A program made the position numbers and the translations under genes. The notes beneath the pieces are model-generated. The model was not told the origin of the DNA. It saw only the letters and a program-made list of their open reading frames with translations, and searched no databases. Shown one piece after another: positions 1 to 9,757 of a DNA stretch of 64,000 nt (the stretch's first letter is position 1; the number at the start of each line of letters is the position of its first letter). Location: NCBI GenBank assembly GCA_920105625.2, contig OV050030.1:80999400-81063399 (forward strand), written 5' to 3'. Source of the DNA: Clusia tigrina (lineage: Eukaryota > Arthropoda > Insecta > Diptera > Clusiidae).

Positions 1-579
1 ACTCTTTCCTTAGAAGTTTTGCGGCCAGGAGCAGATGCTTCTTTGGTACTCACAAGTGTTTTGTCTGGTAAAAGTCGAAAGAATAGACCGGATTCGTCCG
101 AGTTGTAAATTTGGTTCCATGTTAATCCGAGCTCTTCGATTGTTTTTTAAATTTTTCTACAAAGGGGTGCGTTTTGTTCGATAATTTTTCGCCACAGATT
201 TTCAATAATCGAATGCCGTGTCGTTTTTTAAAACCAGGCTTTTCTTTGATTATGTTATAGAGGTCACATGCCTTTGCACCCAAAATATCACCTGAAACTG
301 GGACGTTCCGTGATCTTTGTTTTAAAAACCACCTATATAAGCGACTTTCCATTTTTGGAAATCCGGCAATTTTCAACGTGCATCGTTTTCCAGGTCCACA
401 CTCGGTGTTTCAATAAATTTTCTTAATTTATTTTCGCTCTGTTTAATGCGGCAAGCAGTAGATTTATTTATTTTGTATTTTTCACAAATAAATTTTACCG
501 TATGGCCTTTTTTCAACTTGTCCAGAATCTCTATTTTTTCTTTAATTGTTAATCTCTCAATTGTTTTAACCACGGGCAT
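1..579 (-). pseudogene. Tigger/pogo transposase, N-terminal half, frameshifted
   Basis: The protein starts at 579 with a CENP-B/pogo-type helix-turn-helix (motif KEKIEILDKLKKGH, about residues 13-26; then KYKINKSTACRIK). A frameshift near 373-385 leads into the second DNA-binding helix domain (ESRLYRWFLKQRSRNVPVSG), and a second frameshift near 140-150 leads into the start of the DDE catalytic domain, where YNSDESGLFFRLLPDKTL contains the first catalytic Asp. The remaining catalytic domain is off the left edge. The protein would bind its own ends and catalyse cut-and-paste transposition, but with two frameshifts this copy is dead. Family assignment is from motif recognition and is fairly secure. 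Confidence 0.8.
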
Positions 580-675
580 AGCGAGATGTTATGAAATCAA
601 ACGGACAACGATGACCCAAATAGGAAAAAAATACCATTAGCAAAAAAAAAGCAATGAATACACAAAAATTTAAAT

Positions 676-710
676 CCATACATATGTACATACATATGTA
701 CATATGTATC
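676..710. repeat. self-complementary ACATATGT simple repeat
   Basis: A short run of alternating CATATGTA/TACATATG units that is its own reverse complement. It is a low-complexity repeat of a type frequent in fly genomes; no function is proposed. Confidence 0.7.
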
Positions 711-813
711 CACAAATTTAACGGTTGTTGTCAAGCAGAAAAAGAATCACAAAACAGAGATCAGAGAACAACATTCTACGTTAAAAAAAAAAAACAATAT
801 TTATTTGCAGAAA

Positions 814-939
814 GTTGCATTTATCGAGTCTGCTATTTCTGAAAGTTGCGATTACAAAGTCTGCAATGTAAATAATTTGCCAGTTGCAATAACCGAGTAG
901 TTGCAATTACCGAAGGTTGCATTAATCAAGTGTCTACTG
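814..939. repeat. Tigger subterminal repeats (five copies of GTTGC-A/G-NTWAYCGAG-like motif)
   Basis: Five related 15-mers begin at 814, 845, 883, 900 and 916 (for example GTTGCATTTATCGAG, GTTGCAATAACCGAG, GTTGCAATTACCGAA), packed towards the end of the element at 939. Spacing shrinks from about 31-38 to about 16-17 bases at the tip. Repeated subterminal motifs of this type are commonly transposase-binding sites; that role is inference. Confidence 0.6.
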
Positions 940-941
940 TA

Positions 942-2280
942 ATACAAAACGTAAATATAGAAAAACAACAATGTATAATGTTTGCTAGAAAACTAAGAAA
1001 ATTATTATAAGGTTTCAGCTCTGATGATGTGACTCGAAGCAGAAAGTTCCAGGAAAAGCGCATATCGGAAGATGGTGCAGACTAAGGGACCAACGATATA
1101 TTCGCTGGATAGGCGATGTATGGCGACTGATGTAATATTTTTGGAAACAGCATTTATTTGAACACTTTGTGGATGGGTTTATTGACAAGCAACGAAAAAA
1201 GAAACAAGTTTCCTTACGGTGTCATATTTTCCATTAAACTATTTTACTTTAGAAGGTCCAATCAGCGTATCACAATATTAATTATTCCCTCTGGAACACC
1301 CTTGAAGATATTGGGCAAAATCTTAAGGAGGGTGGCTGAAGAACCACTACCACATATAATAAGCATAATAAACTTTGGCCCACGGACATCAATTGATTCA
1401 ATGCGGGGCATATGTCCAATCGAGAGAATGAATATATAAAATATGATTCACACATGAAAAATATTCAATACAAGAATATACGGAGACTGGTATCTGATTT
1501 GAGTACACCAATTACGATATGAAACGTTTTTCTCAGAGAAATCCGGATAGTCTACCCTATACACACTATACACTATAGAGAAATACCGTTAGCCAACGAA
1601 AATGAATTCCATTATAAGGAAGCTCAAGACAAACACTTCCACCATAAAACGCATTGCTGAAAACTAAATAATGGAGGAGTATTTAAATCTCTCACTTACT
1701 TCAAACGCAATTTACAAGCTTAATACTAGAAGCAGTGGCAGTACCAACTACATCCGTGGGGACACGCTGTATAAAATACAAGAAGAAGGCCCTTACAATC
1801 GAAATTTTAGAATAGTACCTTGGTTACCTAAATAGCCAGAATAGAATATCATACATAACGGTCCAGAAAGAAGGGAGGGGTATGCAGAGTTCCTCGAGGG
1901 GATTCGCTCCAACAATGACGGGCGGCAATAGAACCAACAATCACAGAGGCCGAGGCTTATAGTAGTATAGCATAAGCCAAATTTCAAATTAGTTTGTAAT
2001 TATGTTTGAATATACGCCAGTGAGAAAAGAGTCAATGAACGACCAAAAGATATAAAAAAGGGGAACTAAAAATATACAAATATAAAAAAGAAAACAAAAT
2101 TTTAGGAATATGAAAAAGAAGAGAATACAAAATAAAAAAATACAATAATGGAAACCATAATACGGCGATTTTAGAAAATATATGAATTATAGAATTAATA
2201 AAATGCGCAAAATTATTGACGGTACAAGAAGAAAGTTGTCAATATTCACTAGAAGGTAGAAGTTGCACTACCTTCTTCTA
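942..2280. other. stretch without a recognised gene
   Basis: AT-rich and full of stops in all frames. A purine-rich stretch AGAAAGAAGGGAGGGG near 1866-1882 resembles the polypurine tract at 2278-2295, suggesting decayed LTR-retrotransposon DNA, but no coding domain is recognised with confidence. Confidence 0.4.
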
Positions 2281-2489
2281 GAAAGAAGGGAGGGATATTG
2301 TGAGTTAGAATCATGCTACCTGCGCGTAGCTGACTAACAGCACCAACTCGTAATAGACAGTACACATTTAGTGTAGTTAGTATTTAGAAGTATTATAATT
2401 ATCAACTAATTAAGAAAGCACATATTTTTAGGTTGCAAATTCTATAAATAAATAGTTATTATTAATCATCATTATGTGAACTTTTAGGC
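2281..2489 (+). repeat. possible 3' LTR remnant of an unidentified LTR element
   Basis: A polypurine tract (AGAAAGAAGGGAGGG, ending about 2295) is followed by TGTGAGTTAG and then, about 150 bases on, by AATAAATAG. This is the usual order of polypurine tract, LTR start and polyadenylation signal. No partner LTR was seen in the window, so this is weak. Confidence 0.25.
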
Positions 2490-2856
2490 TGCCACAGTTC
2501 CGCTATCGAGCTGACGATGGGCATTGGCCTTTAGAATGCACCATCGACATACTCATATTCAGCGTGTCAGTTGGTTGAGAAACTGACACCAATCAACAAT
2601 TACGAAACTGGAACACCAGAGAGGTGCTTACCTATACTGTACGTATTCATTGTTAAATACTATAGAATACTTAGGATATTAAGCAATAATACCATCTTTT
2701 ATTTTGCAACTAAAAGGTACACAGTGTTTTACTTTGACTGCTATAAGAGCCTTCTTAGTAACCACCAGCTCTTAGTAACTAACATGCCCGCGCATATTAC
2801 CGGCAGCAAAATGGCGCTCGCTACAACCAGCGTCGACAATACACAGGACCCTAACA
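2490..2856 (+). repeat. BEL/Pao LTR, copy 1
   Basis: Begins TGCCACAGTTCCGC and ends CCCTAACA, that is TG...CA. It aligns along its length with the reverse complement of 4659-4988 and in its 3' half with the reverse complement of 11448-11625. The related copies have AATAAAGCGC at the expected polyadenylation position. The sense orientation is fixed by the primer-binding site and gag that follow. Confidence 0.75.
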
Positions 2857-3124
2857 AATTGGCGGGGTCGTATTTTGATCGCGGAGGTGAGACACCCCGC
2901 TCCTACTAGAGGGGACCCACTTTTATCAACGAGATACAGCATCCACGTACCCCTTGTGATATTCCTTCCTTTGCGGGGAACTATGCTGCATGACCAGCGT
3001 TTCGGCATATGTTCACGGTTTTGTTCATCAATATTAGTGGGCTCTCCAATGCGAAGAAATTTTACCATTTGAAGCTGAAGACCCGGGGGAATCACGTGAA
3101 AAACTGTCAAAAACGGAGGCGAGA

Positions 3125-3449
3125 TTCCCGCAAGTGTGGGGAATCTTACTTGAACACTACGAAAACAAGCGCATTCAGAGCAACTATCAACTAAAAACTC
3201 TGCTGGGACTTGACCATGCTAAAAAAGAAGCAGGGGGTGAATTAAACGTCTGCAAAGTGTCATAGGTAATTGTCTTGCTGCACTGGCGTCCTACGACATC
3301 GACGTTGCGGTTTGGGATGCCATTTTAGTGTACCTGTGTTCCATGCGGCTGCCTGACCTCACACTGGTCCTGAGGCAACAAACCATGGAGGTCGAAAAAA
3401 AAATTCCAGAATGGAAAGCGATGGACGACATCTGGACTTTGCGGGTGTA
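3125..3449 (+). pseudogene. BEL/Pao gag fragment
   Basis: Two frames together read as the BEL/Pao gag domain (DUF1759 type). The first contains FPQVWGILLEHYENKRI and QLKTLLGLDHAKKEAGGELN and ends in a stop near 3264. The second contains YDIDVAVWDAILVYLCS, MRLPDLTLVLRQQ and IPEWKAMDDI and stops at 3449. Gag would form the nucleocapsid of the retroelement particle. A frameshift near 3262-3272 and the early stop make it non-functional. The family call rests on the characteristic order KTLL...YDID..WD.ILVY...LPDLTL. Confidence 0.75.
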
Positions 3450-3763
3450 AACGCGCGAGTCGTTTCGGATCTCTCGTAACAAGGCTCAGGTTCACCACAA
3501 ATAAGGGTGCAGCCGAATCAACCACGCTTTGCACGGATGCAAACCCATCCCGTAAGAGTCACCACGCAAGGGTGCAAGTGCGCAAACACTCTGCACACTC
3601 GGTGTGAAATTGTATTGCGTTCCAGGCCGCCACCATATCAGCATGGTGTTGCTTGGTACCCAACACGGGTTATGTATGAATTCCGTGTCGCCATTCATCG
3701 GGGGTTAATTGCCCCAGCTCCGTTCGTGCCTCACCTGTTGGGAGCGGCACCACACTCTACTGC

Positions 3764-4129
3764 ATGCGGATTCGTAACAGGGTTGACAAATCCGCCATCC
3801 GCATCTGGGAGAAGCGCTCCAATTCTAATGGCCGCTCCTCCCTGGCCCCTTCAGCCTCTTCAGAACCTAACTCATCAAATCACACTGCGATATTTTCGTG
3901 TCCGGCAGATAGGGTGGTGCCGAATCCAAGTCATCCCAGTTGTCGCCTCTCCAATAGTGTTATCTTGGGTACGGAGTTAGTCACTATAGAACATCAGGGA
4001 GTCTTTTCCTCGGCCTTGGGTCTGATAAACTCTGATTCCGAGGGGTCATGTCACTACACCACTGTGGATCTCCAAGTCTTCGTCCTGGTCTTGCCTACCT
4101 TACGGGTGAACTGCCACCGCTCCTATTGA
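3764..4129 (+). pseudogene. BEL/Pao protease region with altered active site
   Basis: An open stretch of about 120 codons contains VILGTELVTIEHQG, which matches the BEL protease lead-in (ILLGTA.V.I...G). The following site, normally L-I/L-D-S-G-S-E, reads LINSDSEGS at about 4022-4048. The catalytic Asp has become Asn and the Gly after Ser has become Asp, so the protease is inactive. Residues 1-60 resemble a low-complexity linker. The call depends on positional similarity plus neighbouring BEL gag and RT. Confidence 0.6.
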
Positions 4130-4201
4130 GTATGGGAGAGCAATCCAAATGAGAAACTTCAGGTTAGTCGACGCTAGCATACAGAGCCAGTGTTGAAAAC
4201 A

Positions 4202-4360
4202 GACCTGACCCAGCTAATCATCCAGTGGCGTGTGTTTCGCTATGTTCTTAACGGGGACATACAAAAGATGTATTGCCAGATTCTTGTTGAGCCAATCCAA
4301 ACGTCATATCAGAGAATTGTGTTTAGGGAATCTGCAGACACCGAGATATCTTATTATTAA
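4202..4360 (+). pseudogene. BEL/Pao reverse transcriptase fragment
   Basis: A 52-codon stretch ends in a stop at 4358-4360. It includes WRVFRYVLNGDIQKMYCQI and YQRIVFRES, matching the BEL RT core (the usual form is A-D-I-x-K-M-Y-x-Q-I). The first catalytic Asp of RT is kept (in GDIQKMY). The segments before and after, including the YVDD box, are missing. Confidence 0.75.
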
Positions 4361-4488
4361 TTGAAAAAGGTCATCTTCGTTGTGAATTATATCCCTTCCT
4401 TTGATATAAGGACACTTTTGAAATTAGCAGACGTTGGCAAATACTCGTGACTCGCTGGATATGATCTGCACCTGATAGCGGTATCGAA

Positions 4489-4612
4489 TTCCACGCCTTC
4501 TGTAACGCTTCACAGTTGGCATACGATGCAGCCCTTTACGTTCGGTGTAAAGGTGAAAACTTCCTCTGTACCCATTTGGTAGTGGCACAATCGCGGGTGT
4601 CCCCGTCAAAAA
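4489..4612 (+). pseudogene. BEL/Pao RNase H fragment
   Basis: The frame from 4489 reads FHAFCNASQLAYDAALYV and THLVVAQSRVSPSK, matching the BEL RNase H motif H-G-F-x-D-A-S...A-Y..A.Y and VAKSRVAP. The first catalytic Asp is Asn here (FCNAS). It ends just before the inverted LTR at 4659. Confidence 0.7.
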
Positions 4613-4658
4613 TATGCACTACTGTCAGGTGGAACATCAGTACACGACTCCTGACAAG

Positions 4659-4988
4659 TGTTGGGGTCATGTGCGTTGTCTTCGCCGGTTGTAGCGAGTG
4701 CCCTTTCGCTGCCCCTAATAGGCGCGGGCGTGGACGAAGAGCTGGTGGTTTCTAAAATGGCGCTTATAGCTGCCAGGCAAAACACCGTGTTGTTTCAGTT
4801 GTAAAATATAAGAGCGCTTTATTGCTTATAATCATATTACAATGAATACTTACACTCCACGTAAACACCTTTCTGGTGTTCCAGTTGCGCCATTGTTGAT
4901 AGGTGCCTGGTTAAACTGAATTTGAGAATGTTGAGGGCGCATTCTAAAGGCCAATGCCCGTCGTCACTTCGATTGCGGAACTGTGACT
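4659..4988 (-). repeat. BEL/Pao LTR, copy 2, inverted relative to copy 1
   Basis: On the plus strand it starts TGTTGGGGTCATG and ends CGGAACTGTGAC, the mirror of copy 1. On the minus strand it carries AATAAAGCGCTC and ends GACCCCAACA. The join to RNase H at 4658/4659 lies exactly at the LTR terminus. Since real LTRs of one element are direct repeats, this is either a solo LTR of a second insertion or the result of an inversion. Confidence 0.75.
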
Positions 4989-5040
4989 TCCTCAAAGTTC
5001 CAAATAATAATTAATAATAAATAAAATTATTATTAGTATT

Positions 5041-5620
5041 TGCAAGTAAGGATCCTATTCTTATTCCTATCATAAAACGATAACTGCTTCTCCAGCGCAT
5101 GCAGTATGGTGCGGCCCAAAAGATTATCGCGCCCAATTATCCCATCTGCCGGGACACCTTCCTTATCCAATTCAACTGCGTGCATTCTAAAACTCAATCC
5201 CATAACCTCGCTGTGATTTACCCTAATTGAACCTAGCCCTAACTGAAAGCGTTCTTACGTCCGTCTGATGAATTCCCAGCTCTTTCTGTTTTACGAGGCT
5301 GGTTTTCGCCCCTGAATCTACCAACAGCACTAGCTATCCACCAGCTGCCTCTCTGCAGGATATCTCGATGAATGCGTCTCCCGTCCTGCTTACAACGAAG
5401 CAGCGTTCTTTTGTTCCCAACTTCCTAACTTCGCTCCTTGGGTGGATCCGGGCGCCTCGGAGCTGGCTGCCTCCTACTCTGATCCCATTTTGTGTCTCCT
5501 TGGCATGTCTACTTGCTTCAAGACCATATGTTTGACATTCCGAACAGTAGGTCATGTTTTTGCGTGTGATACACTCATCTCTTGAATGCCCTGGTTTATG
5601 GCAGAATCAGCAAATATGTC
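5041..5620 (-). pseudogene. Gypsy CCHC knuckle and retropepsin
   Basis: At about 5574-5616 the minus strand has a CX2CX4HX4C knuckle (FCHKPGHSRDEC, first Cys separated by a stop codon). The protease follows: LLVDSGAKTSL with the catalytic Asp at about 5318-5320 (DSGA kept), then MHAVELDKEGVPADGIIG and the flap/helix-like end ILHALEKQLSFYDR, stopping near 5040. The active-site triad is intact but upstream frames are broken. Confidence 0.7.
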
Positions 5621-7200
5621 TTCTTTGTTGAAATCTCATGTCCGAATTTATTGCGTTCATCTCTCTGTTATAGCCGACATCAGTATTATACGCTCCTTTG
5701 GACATATTTGGGTGGTTATTATTAACTTCTCTCCATGATAGCAGAAGTTAACATGTCCTGCCTCTTTCCCACTTCCTGTACTTCGCCCAATCCAGACTTA
5801 CGCCGCTCCACCAGGAATTGTGCCCTAATAGCCTCTTCTGCTAATTCCTCTAGAGCAGGGATGTCCACAAAAAATGTATCAGGAGCTAGAGAAAATAACA
5901 CTCACTTACTCTCGCAAAAACAACAAAAATGAATGCGATCATAACAGATAAGAACACTGTTGCATTCATATCAACGTAAACCCTAGATAACTCCAATTAA
6001 AAATATTTGCACTGAGCTGCGTTTGAGAATGCGTGATGAATTTATATTAAACTATTTTGGATGTAAATTAAATTAATTTTAACTTTAAAGTAAATTGAAA
6101 TCATAGGTGAACACATTAACGCGGTCCTACTGTACATACATTCCCAAATGCATGCACAAACACAAAAATAAATTTGCTTGTCGCAATTGATATGTTAGTG
6201 AAGTAGAGTCGGAGCTTCAGGGTAAATGAAATAGAGTCGGTGCTTCAGAGGTACGCTTGCTCTGTGTAAAGTATATGAGAATGCCCTCTATTTGCTCGAA
6301 GCTACCGGAGCTTAATTTTCTTCGGCGTGGTCATCGCTGCTCTAGAGTTCCCATTCTGCTATTCCGTTTATGAATCTTCAGAGCAGGGTTCCGGAGACCC
6401 ACCACGAAAGTTGTTAACACCGACTTTTCAACTTCGTGTAATAATGCTGTATCTCCAATGCCATTTTATTTATTGTTTCTTATAATTTCGTGGCCATCAT
6501 CTGAAGTGACCCTAAACGCCTGGCAAAGGCGCGTAAGTCTTCACTTGCCAGCTGCTTCCCGATTATTATTTCTTGGGTTACGTCTTCCAGAGTCCTCTCC
6601 TTTAAACAAGTTCTCCTTAGGAGCCCTTAAAGCTAGTGCGCACTGTCGAATTGTTTTGGCGCAATGTTCTTTGCATCTCCAAACAACCTTTGCTTTACGC
6701 AGTCAAAGAAATCCTGCAAATCATCAGGCCTTATGCTCCTCTTTGCAAGTTCACAACCTTGAATGAACCTGTTGACTTCTGACCGTAAGTCTTCTGACGC
6801 AGCACCAGTAAACACGAGTACTCGCTGGCCACTGCCTTTGAGATCTCCTCTATACCCATTTTGCTTATTCTTGATTTACTTATTTCTGGTAATACTTGAG
6901 CGTTATCTATCTTTTCTGGTTTCCAGATTCACTTCTCCTGGATCTAAGAGGAACTTGACCAGTGACGGACTCAAACTAATTAGTCTTCGACCGTTTGCTC
7001 CTGAATTACTGTTTATAGTATTGGGGCTTTGCTGTTCTGTTATTGGTTCTGGCTCTTTTAGTGGATATACCAAGCTTTTATTGTGTAACGGACTTCCAGG
7101 CAAAGAAAGCTCGACACCGATTTCAGATGCGCCATAGGAAAATTCTGCCTGCCTCTCTTCACTAAATACTACTCTTGGCTTCACCACCCGTCTTATCTCT
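5621..7200 (-). pseudogene. Gypsy gag capsid region
   Basis: Minus-strand pieces at 6903-7187 (MVKPRVVFSEERQAEF; LISLSPSLVKFLLDPGE), 6633-6815 (FTGAASEDLRSEVNRFIQGC and DDLQDFFDCVKQRLFGDAK) and about 5735-5890 (ALEELAEEAIRAQFLVERR) read in order as retrotransposon capsid with helical composition. Stops and frameshifts separate them. Gag would assemble the particle; this copy cannot. The subfamily is not identified. Confidence 0.6.
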
Positions 7201-7206
7201 TCATAT

Positions 7207-7714
7207 TGTTACGAAATTGCCCTCTTGACAATTTACTCTGTTACAAAATTGCCCTCCTGACAATTTCTTTAACTCTCTGTACTCGGACTCGTACCACTGG
7301 ATTGTGTAGTAATCAAACAATCGCTGGTTAAATTAAAATAATTAGCTTTATTTAATTATTGCTATTTACACATTTAATATTAGGCTTAAAGTTTACTTAG
7401 TTATTATTTGCACTTTATTTCACAAACCATTAGTCACTTTATTTACTAATGAATTTCGTCACTTTATAAATCACAAATACTGCTACTTTGCTTATAATGC
7501 TAGATGTACACACTGTTACGGTGTCTGATCTACTGCGTTCGGTTTTGAACAGTCTTGTCACTTTTATAGTTTTCGAATGGTTGGTGTAGAAACTTCCACG
7601 CTATTCTCGCATTTTGTAGAAGTTTCTATCCACTTCGACAGAAGTCTTTTTGATATTAACGACAGATGGTTCTTGAATAAGCTTTTATTCGAATAGTTCG
7701 CATCTTGACTCACA
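7207..7714 (-). mobile_element. solo LTR inserted in the Gypsy gag
   Basis: Starts TGTTACGAAATTGCCC and ends near ACTCACA at 7714. On the minus strand it has TATAAAAGTGAC (about 7565-7576) and AATAAAGC downstream, the order of a promoter and a polyadenylation signal. The plus-strand first 64 bases are two copies of a 32-bp unit (7207-7238 and 7239-7270) with few differences. The gag region lies on both sides, so this is an insertion, but a clean target duplication was not found and the right boundary is approximate. Confidence 0.55.
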
Positions 7715-7734
7715 GGGGGCATTCATTCTCAATT

Positions 7735-8335
7735 TCAGATGGGATCCTGAAAGTATGCAATCCCTTTTCACTGAGCTATCACGTTTCAATATGTTAAATA
7801 TTCCGTCCAGCGAACTTTCCGTAGGCAATGTCAACACTGTGTGTATATCCAGCCGCTGCTGGTTTTTATCTTTCTCTGCCTATAGAGGTATTACTGGTCG
7901 GCCTACTTCTTTTAAATTCGGCACGCTCTTTCTCTAACAACGATACTGCCTGCTCTGTTTCTGTTAACCTTTGAGAGACTTCCTTCACCTTATTCTCAAG
8001 GTAAGGTAACAACAACTCGTGGTTCCTTCGTTGAACTCTCTCCCCAGATGTTGGAACTCTGTTACCCGCTTTCTAACGGCTTTTTATATTTCCCCTGACG
8101 TCTCTCCAGTTGCTTCTCCTCCAATCGGTACACCTCTTCCCTCAAATTTGTTAGCCTTCTCCCACAGGAAAGAGGATTTCCACCGTCTCGTGTCCCTTCA
8201 ACGCTTCTCTCAGGTATGCTAAACGCTTCCGTTCACGTTTTTGCTCTCATCCCCTTTTCCTTATTCCCAGTCGTTTTCCATCCTACAGCAAATGACCCTT
8301 AGTTGTCGTTCATTAGTAGATGGTTCCATCCCGGC
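7735..8335 (-). pseudogene. Gypsy gag N-terminal coiled-coil region
   Basis: The minus-strand translation is rich in Glu, Lys, Arg and Leu, with heptad-like stretches such as LENKVKEVSQRLTETEQAV followed by LLEKERAEFKR, interrupted by several stops and frameshifts. Long coiled coils ahead of capsid occur in some insect Gypsy gags. It probably begins near 8330 with MEPSTNERQLRVI. The position upstream of the capsid (after removing the solo LTR) supports the call. Confidence 0.5.
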
Positions 8336-8340
8336 TTGTC

Positions 8341-8985
8341 TTCCTTCAGAAAAAAGACAAAATATTGTATAACACTCGGACTAGTATAAACTATTTAAAC
8401 ATTATATTGCTTGATATTGATAAATTAAGTAGAAAGTCAACTGTGTAATGCCGAAGAGAAAACAAAATCATTCCAATTGCTCTAGTATAATTAACTAGAT
8501 GCACAACTCCGAATACAAATTATTTATTTATATTTATTGCATTTTCATTCGTTTAATTTCTGACTTGCAATAATTTTTGGTTGAAGACGGCGATCATTTT
8601 TACGAACTTCCACACCGCTTTTCCCCCATAAAAATCTTGAAATTTGAATATTGTAAATTATGAAAGAAAATAATAAGTAGGCCTTCATGCGCCAATTCCT
8701 GTTCCGGAACTAAACAAACTTTGATGCAACACCCCGTTTGTATGCACCTCCTGATGTGTTCTTGCCTAATACCCTAAGCTTTACAAACACAATTCCCTAC
8801 TAAAAAATCCTCAGAACTAAGCTGACATACATATATTGTCCGATCATAATGATGGTTCTATGGTTGCCAAGACATACTCGCGTGCAACAGCACAATAGCG
8901 CCTAGTATTGCAAAATCTTTGATCAGCGCTACGGCGCTTTCAGGGTCGAAGAAATAATATGTACTAAAGGGCTCACGACTAAGAA
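8341..8985. other. stretch without a recognised gene
   Basis: AT-rich, with a minus-strand TTGGCGCATGAAGG near 8682-8695 that could be a primer-binding site of the neighbouring Gypsy element. No LTR partner or coding frame is supported. Confidence 0.3.
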
Positions 8986-9757
8986 TTGCTCATCCTCAAT
9001 CCCATAATAATCATTCTATGGAACGCTAATGGGCTGTCAAAACATTTATTAGAAATTAAAAAATTCCTTAAAACATACGAAATAGATATACTCCTAATAT
9101 CTGAAACCCATTTCACCAACAAAAGCCATTTTCAGATTCCGAACTTTAAATTTTATCACACCCTGCACCCAGATAATAAGGCTCATGCAGGAATATAATT
9201 GTTGATGACTGGAAAGGGCCAATTACAATTTCCGCTGTCTACAGCCCACCTAAACACACAATAAATATGGACGAGTATGAGAAATTCTTTAAGACCCTTG
9301 GCAATAGATTCCTAGCTGGAGGAGACTATAACGCAAAGCACACATACTGGGGTTCCCGTCTCACTACACCAAAAGGTCGACAGCTTTATGCGGCCATTGG
9401 AAAATTAAATTTACTACCTATCTCTTCAGGTACACCAACATACTGGCCAATAGATGTAAGAAAAGTCCCCGACTTGATTGACTTCTGTGTGACGAAAGGT
9501 ATCATGCTTAGTGATCTTAAATGTAGCCCATGTTTTGAGCTGTGTTCTGACCACTCTCCAGTTCTCGTCGAGCTTAACAACAATCTTGCCCTTCTTCCCA
9601 GTCAATGTAGCTTACATAATCACAAAACTGATTGGAATCGCTTCCGATATATGGTATCTTCCACAATTGATTTAAAACTATCACTGAAATCTGAAGAAGA
9701 CATCATTGCGGCTGTTGAACACTTCAACAACTGCCTGCAACAAGCTGCGTGGGACTA
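8986..9757 (+). pseudogene. Jockey-clade non-LTR endonuclease fragment
   Basis: Two frames. 8986-9195 reads IILWNANGLSKHLLEIKKFL and IDILLISETHFT, the N-terminus of the apurinic-like endonuclease of Jockey ORF2. From about 9200 another frame gives ITISAVYSPPKH, FLAGGDYNAKHTYWGSRL and, near the end, CSDHSPVLVEL, carrying the catalytic Asp-Asn and the SDH motif. About 30 residues between AHAG and IIVDDW are missing and the frame changes there. The fragment ends at about 9757, exactly where hAT sequence of opposite strand begins. Confidence 0.85.

Larger units (their letters stand above)
1..939 (-). mobile_element. Tigger/pogo-type DNA transposon, 5' part, cut by the window edge
   Basis: The minus strand carries a broken pogo-superfamily transposase (1-579), followed upstream by a non-coding subterminal region that ends at 934-939 with CTACTG, which reads CAGTAG on the minus strand. 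That is the usual Tigger terminus, and the next two bases (940-941) are TA, the expected target-site duplication. The other end lies outside the window, so TIR pairing cannot be tested here. Bases 580-813 are AT-rich leader with no gene. Confidence 0.75.
2490..4658 (+). mobile_element. BEL/Pao LTR retrotransposon, internally deleted remnant
   Basis: The order on the plus strand is LTR (2490-2856), primer-binding-site-like TTGGCGGGGTCG (about 2859), gag (3125-3449), protease (about 3955-4075), RT (4202-4360) and RNase H (4489-4612). This matches BEL/Pao gag-pol order but is far too short (about 1.8 kb of internal DNA, against several kb for a complete element), so most of pol is deleted. It stops at 4658, where an inverted copy of the same LTR begins. 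Confidence 0.8.
4996..8340 (-). mobile_element. Ty3/Gypsy-type element, gag and protease only, minus strand
   Basis: Read on the minus strand from 8340 to about 5040: coiled-coil gag N-terminus, capsid, CCHC knuckle and aspartic protease. The coding region is split by a solo LTR (7207-7714) and truncated after the protease, where AT-rich DNA and the inverted BEL LTR begin. RT and integrase are absent. Confidence 0.7.

Noticed and set aside
2772..3110. 112-codon minus-strand open frame
   Set aside because: It is antisense to the BEL LTR and leader; no independent support.
6458..7137. Plus-strand frames of 102 and 124 codons with hydrophobic segments
   Set aside because: Antisense of Gypsy gag on the minus strand, which has recognisable capsid sequence.
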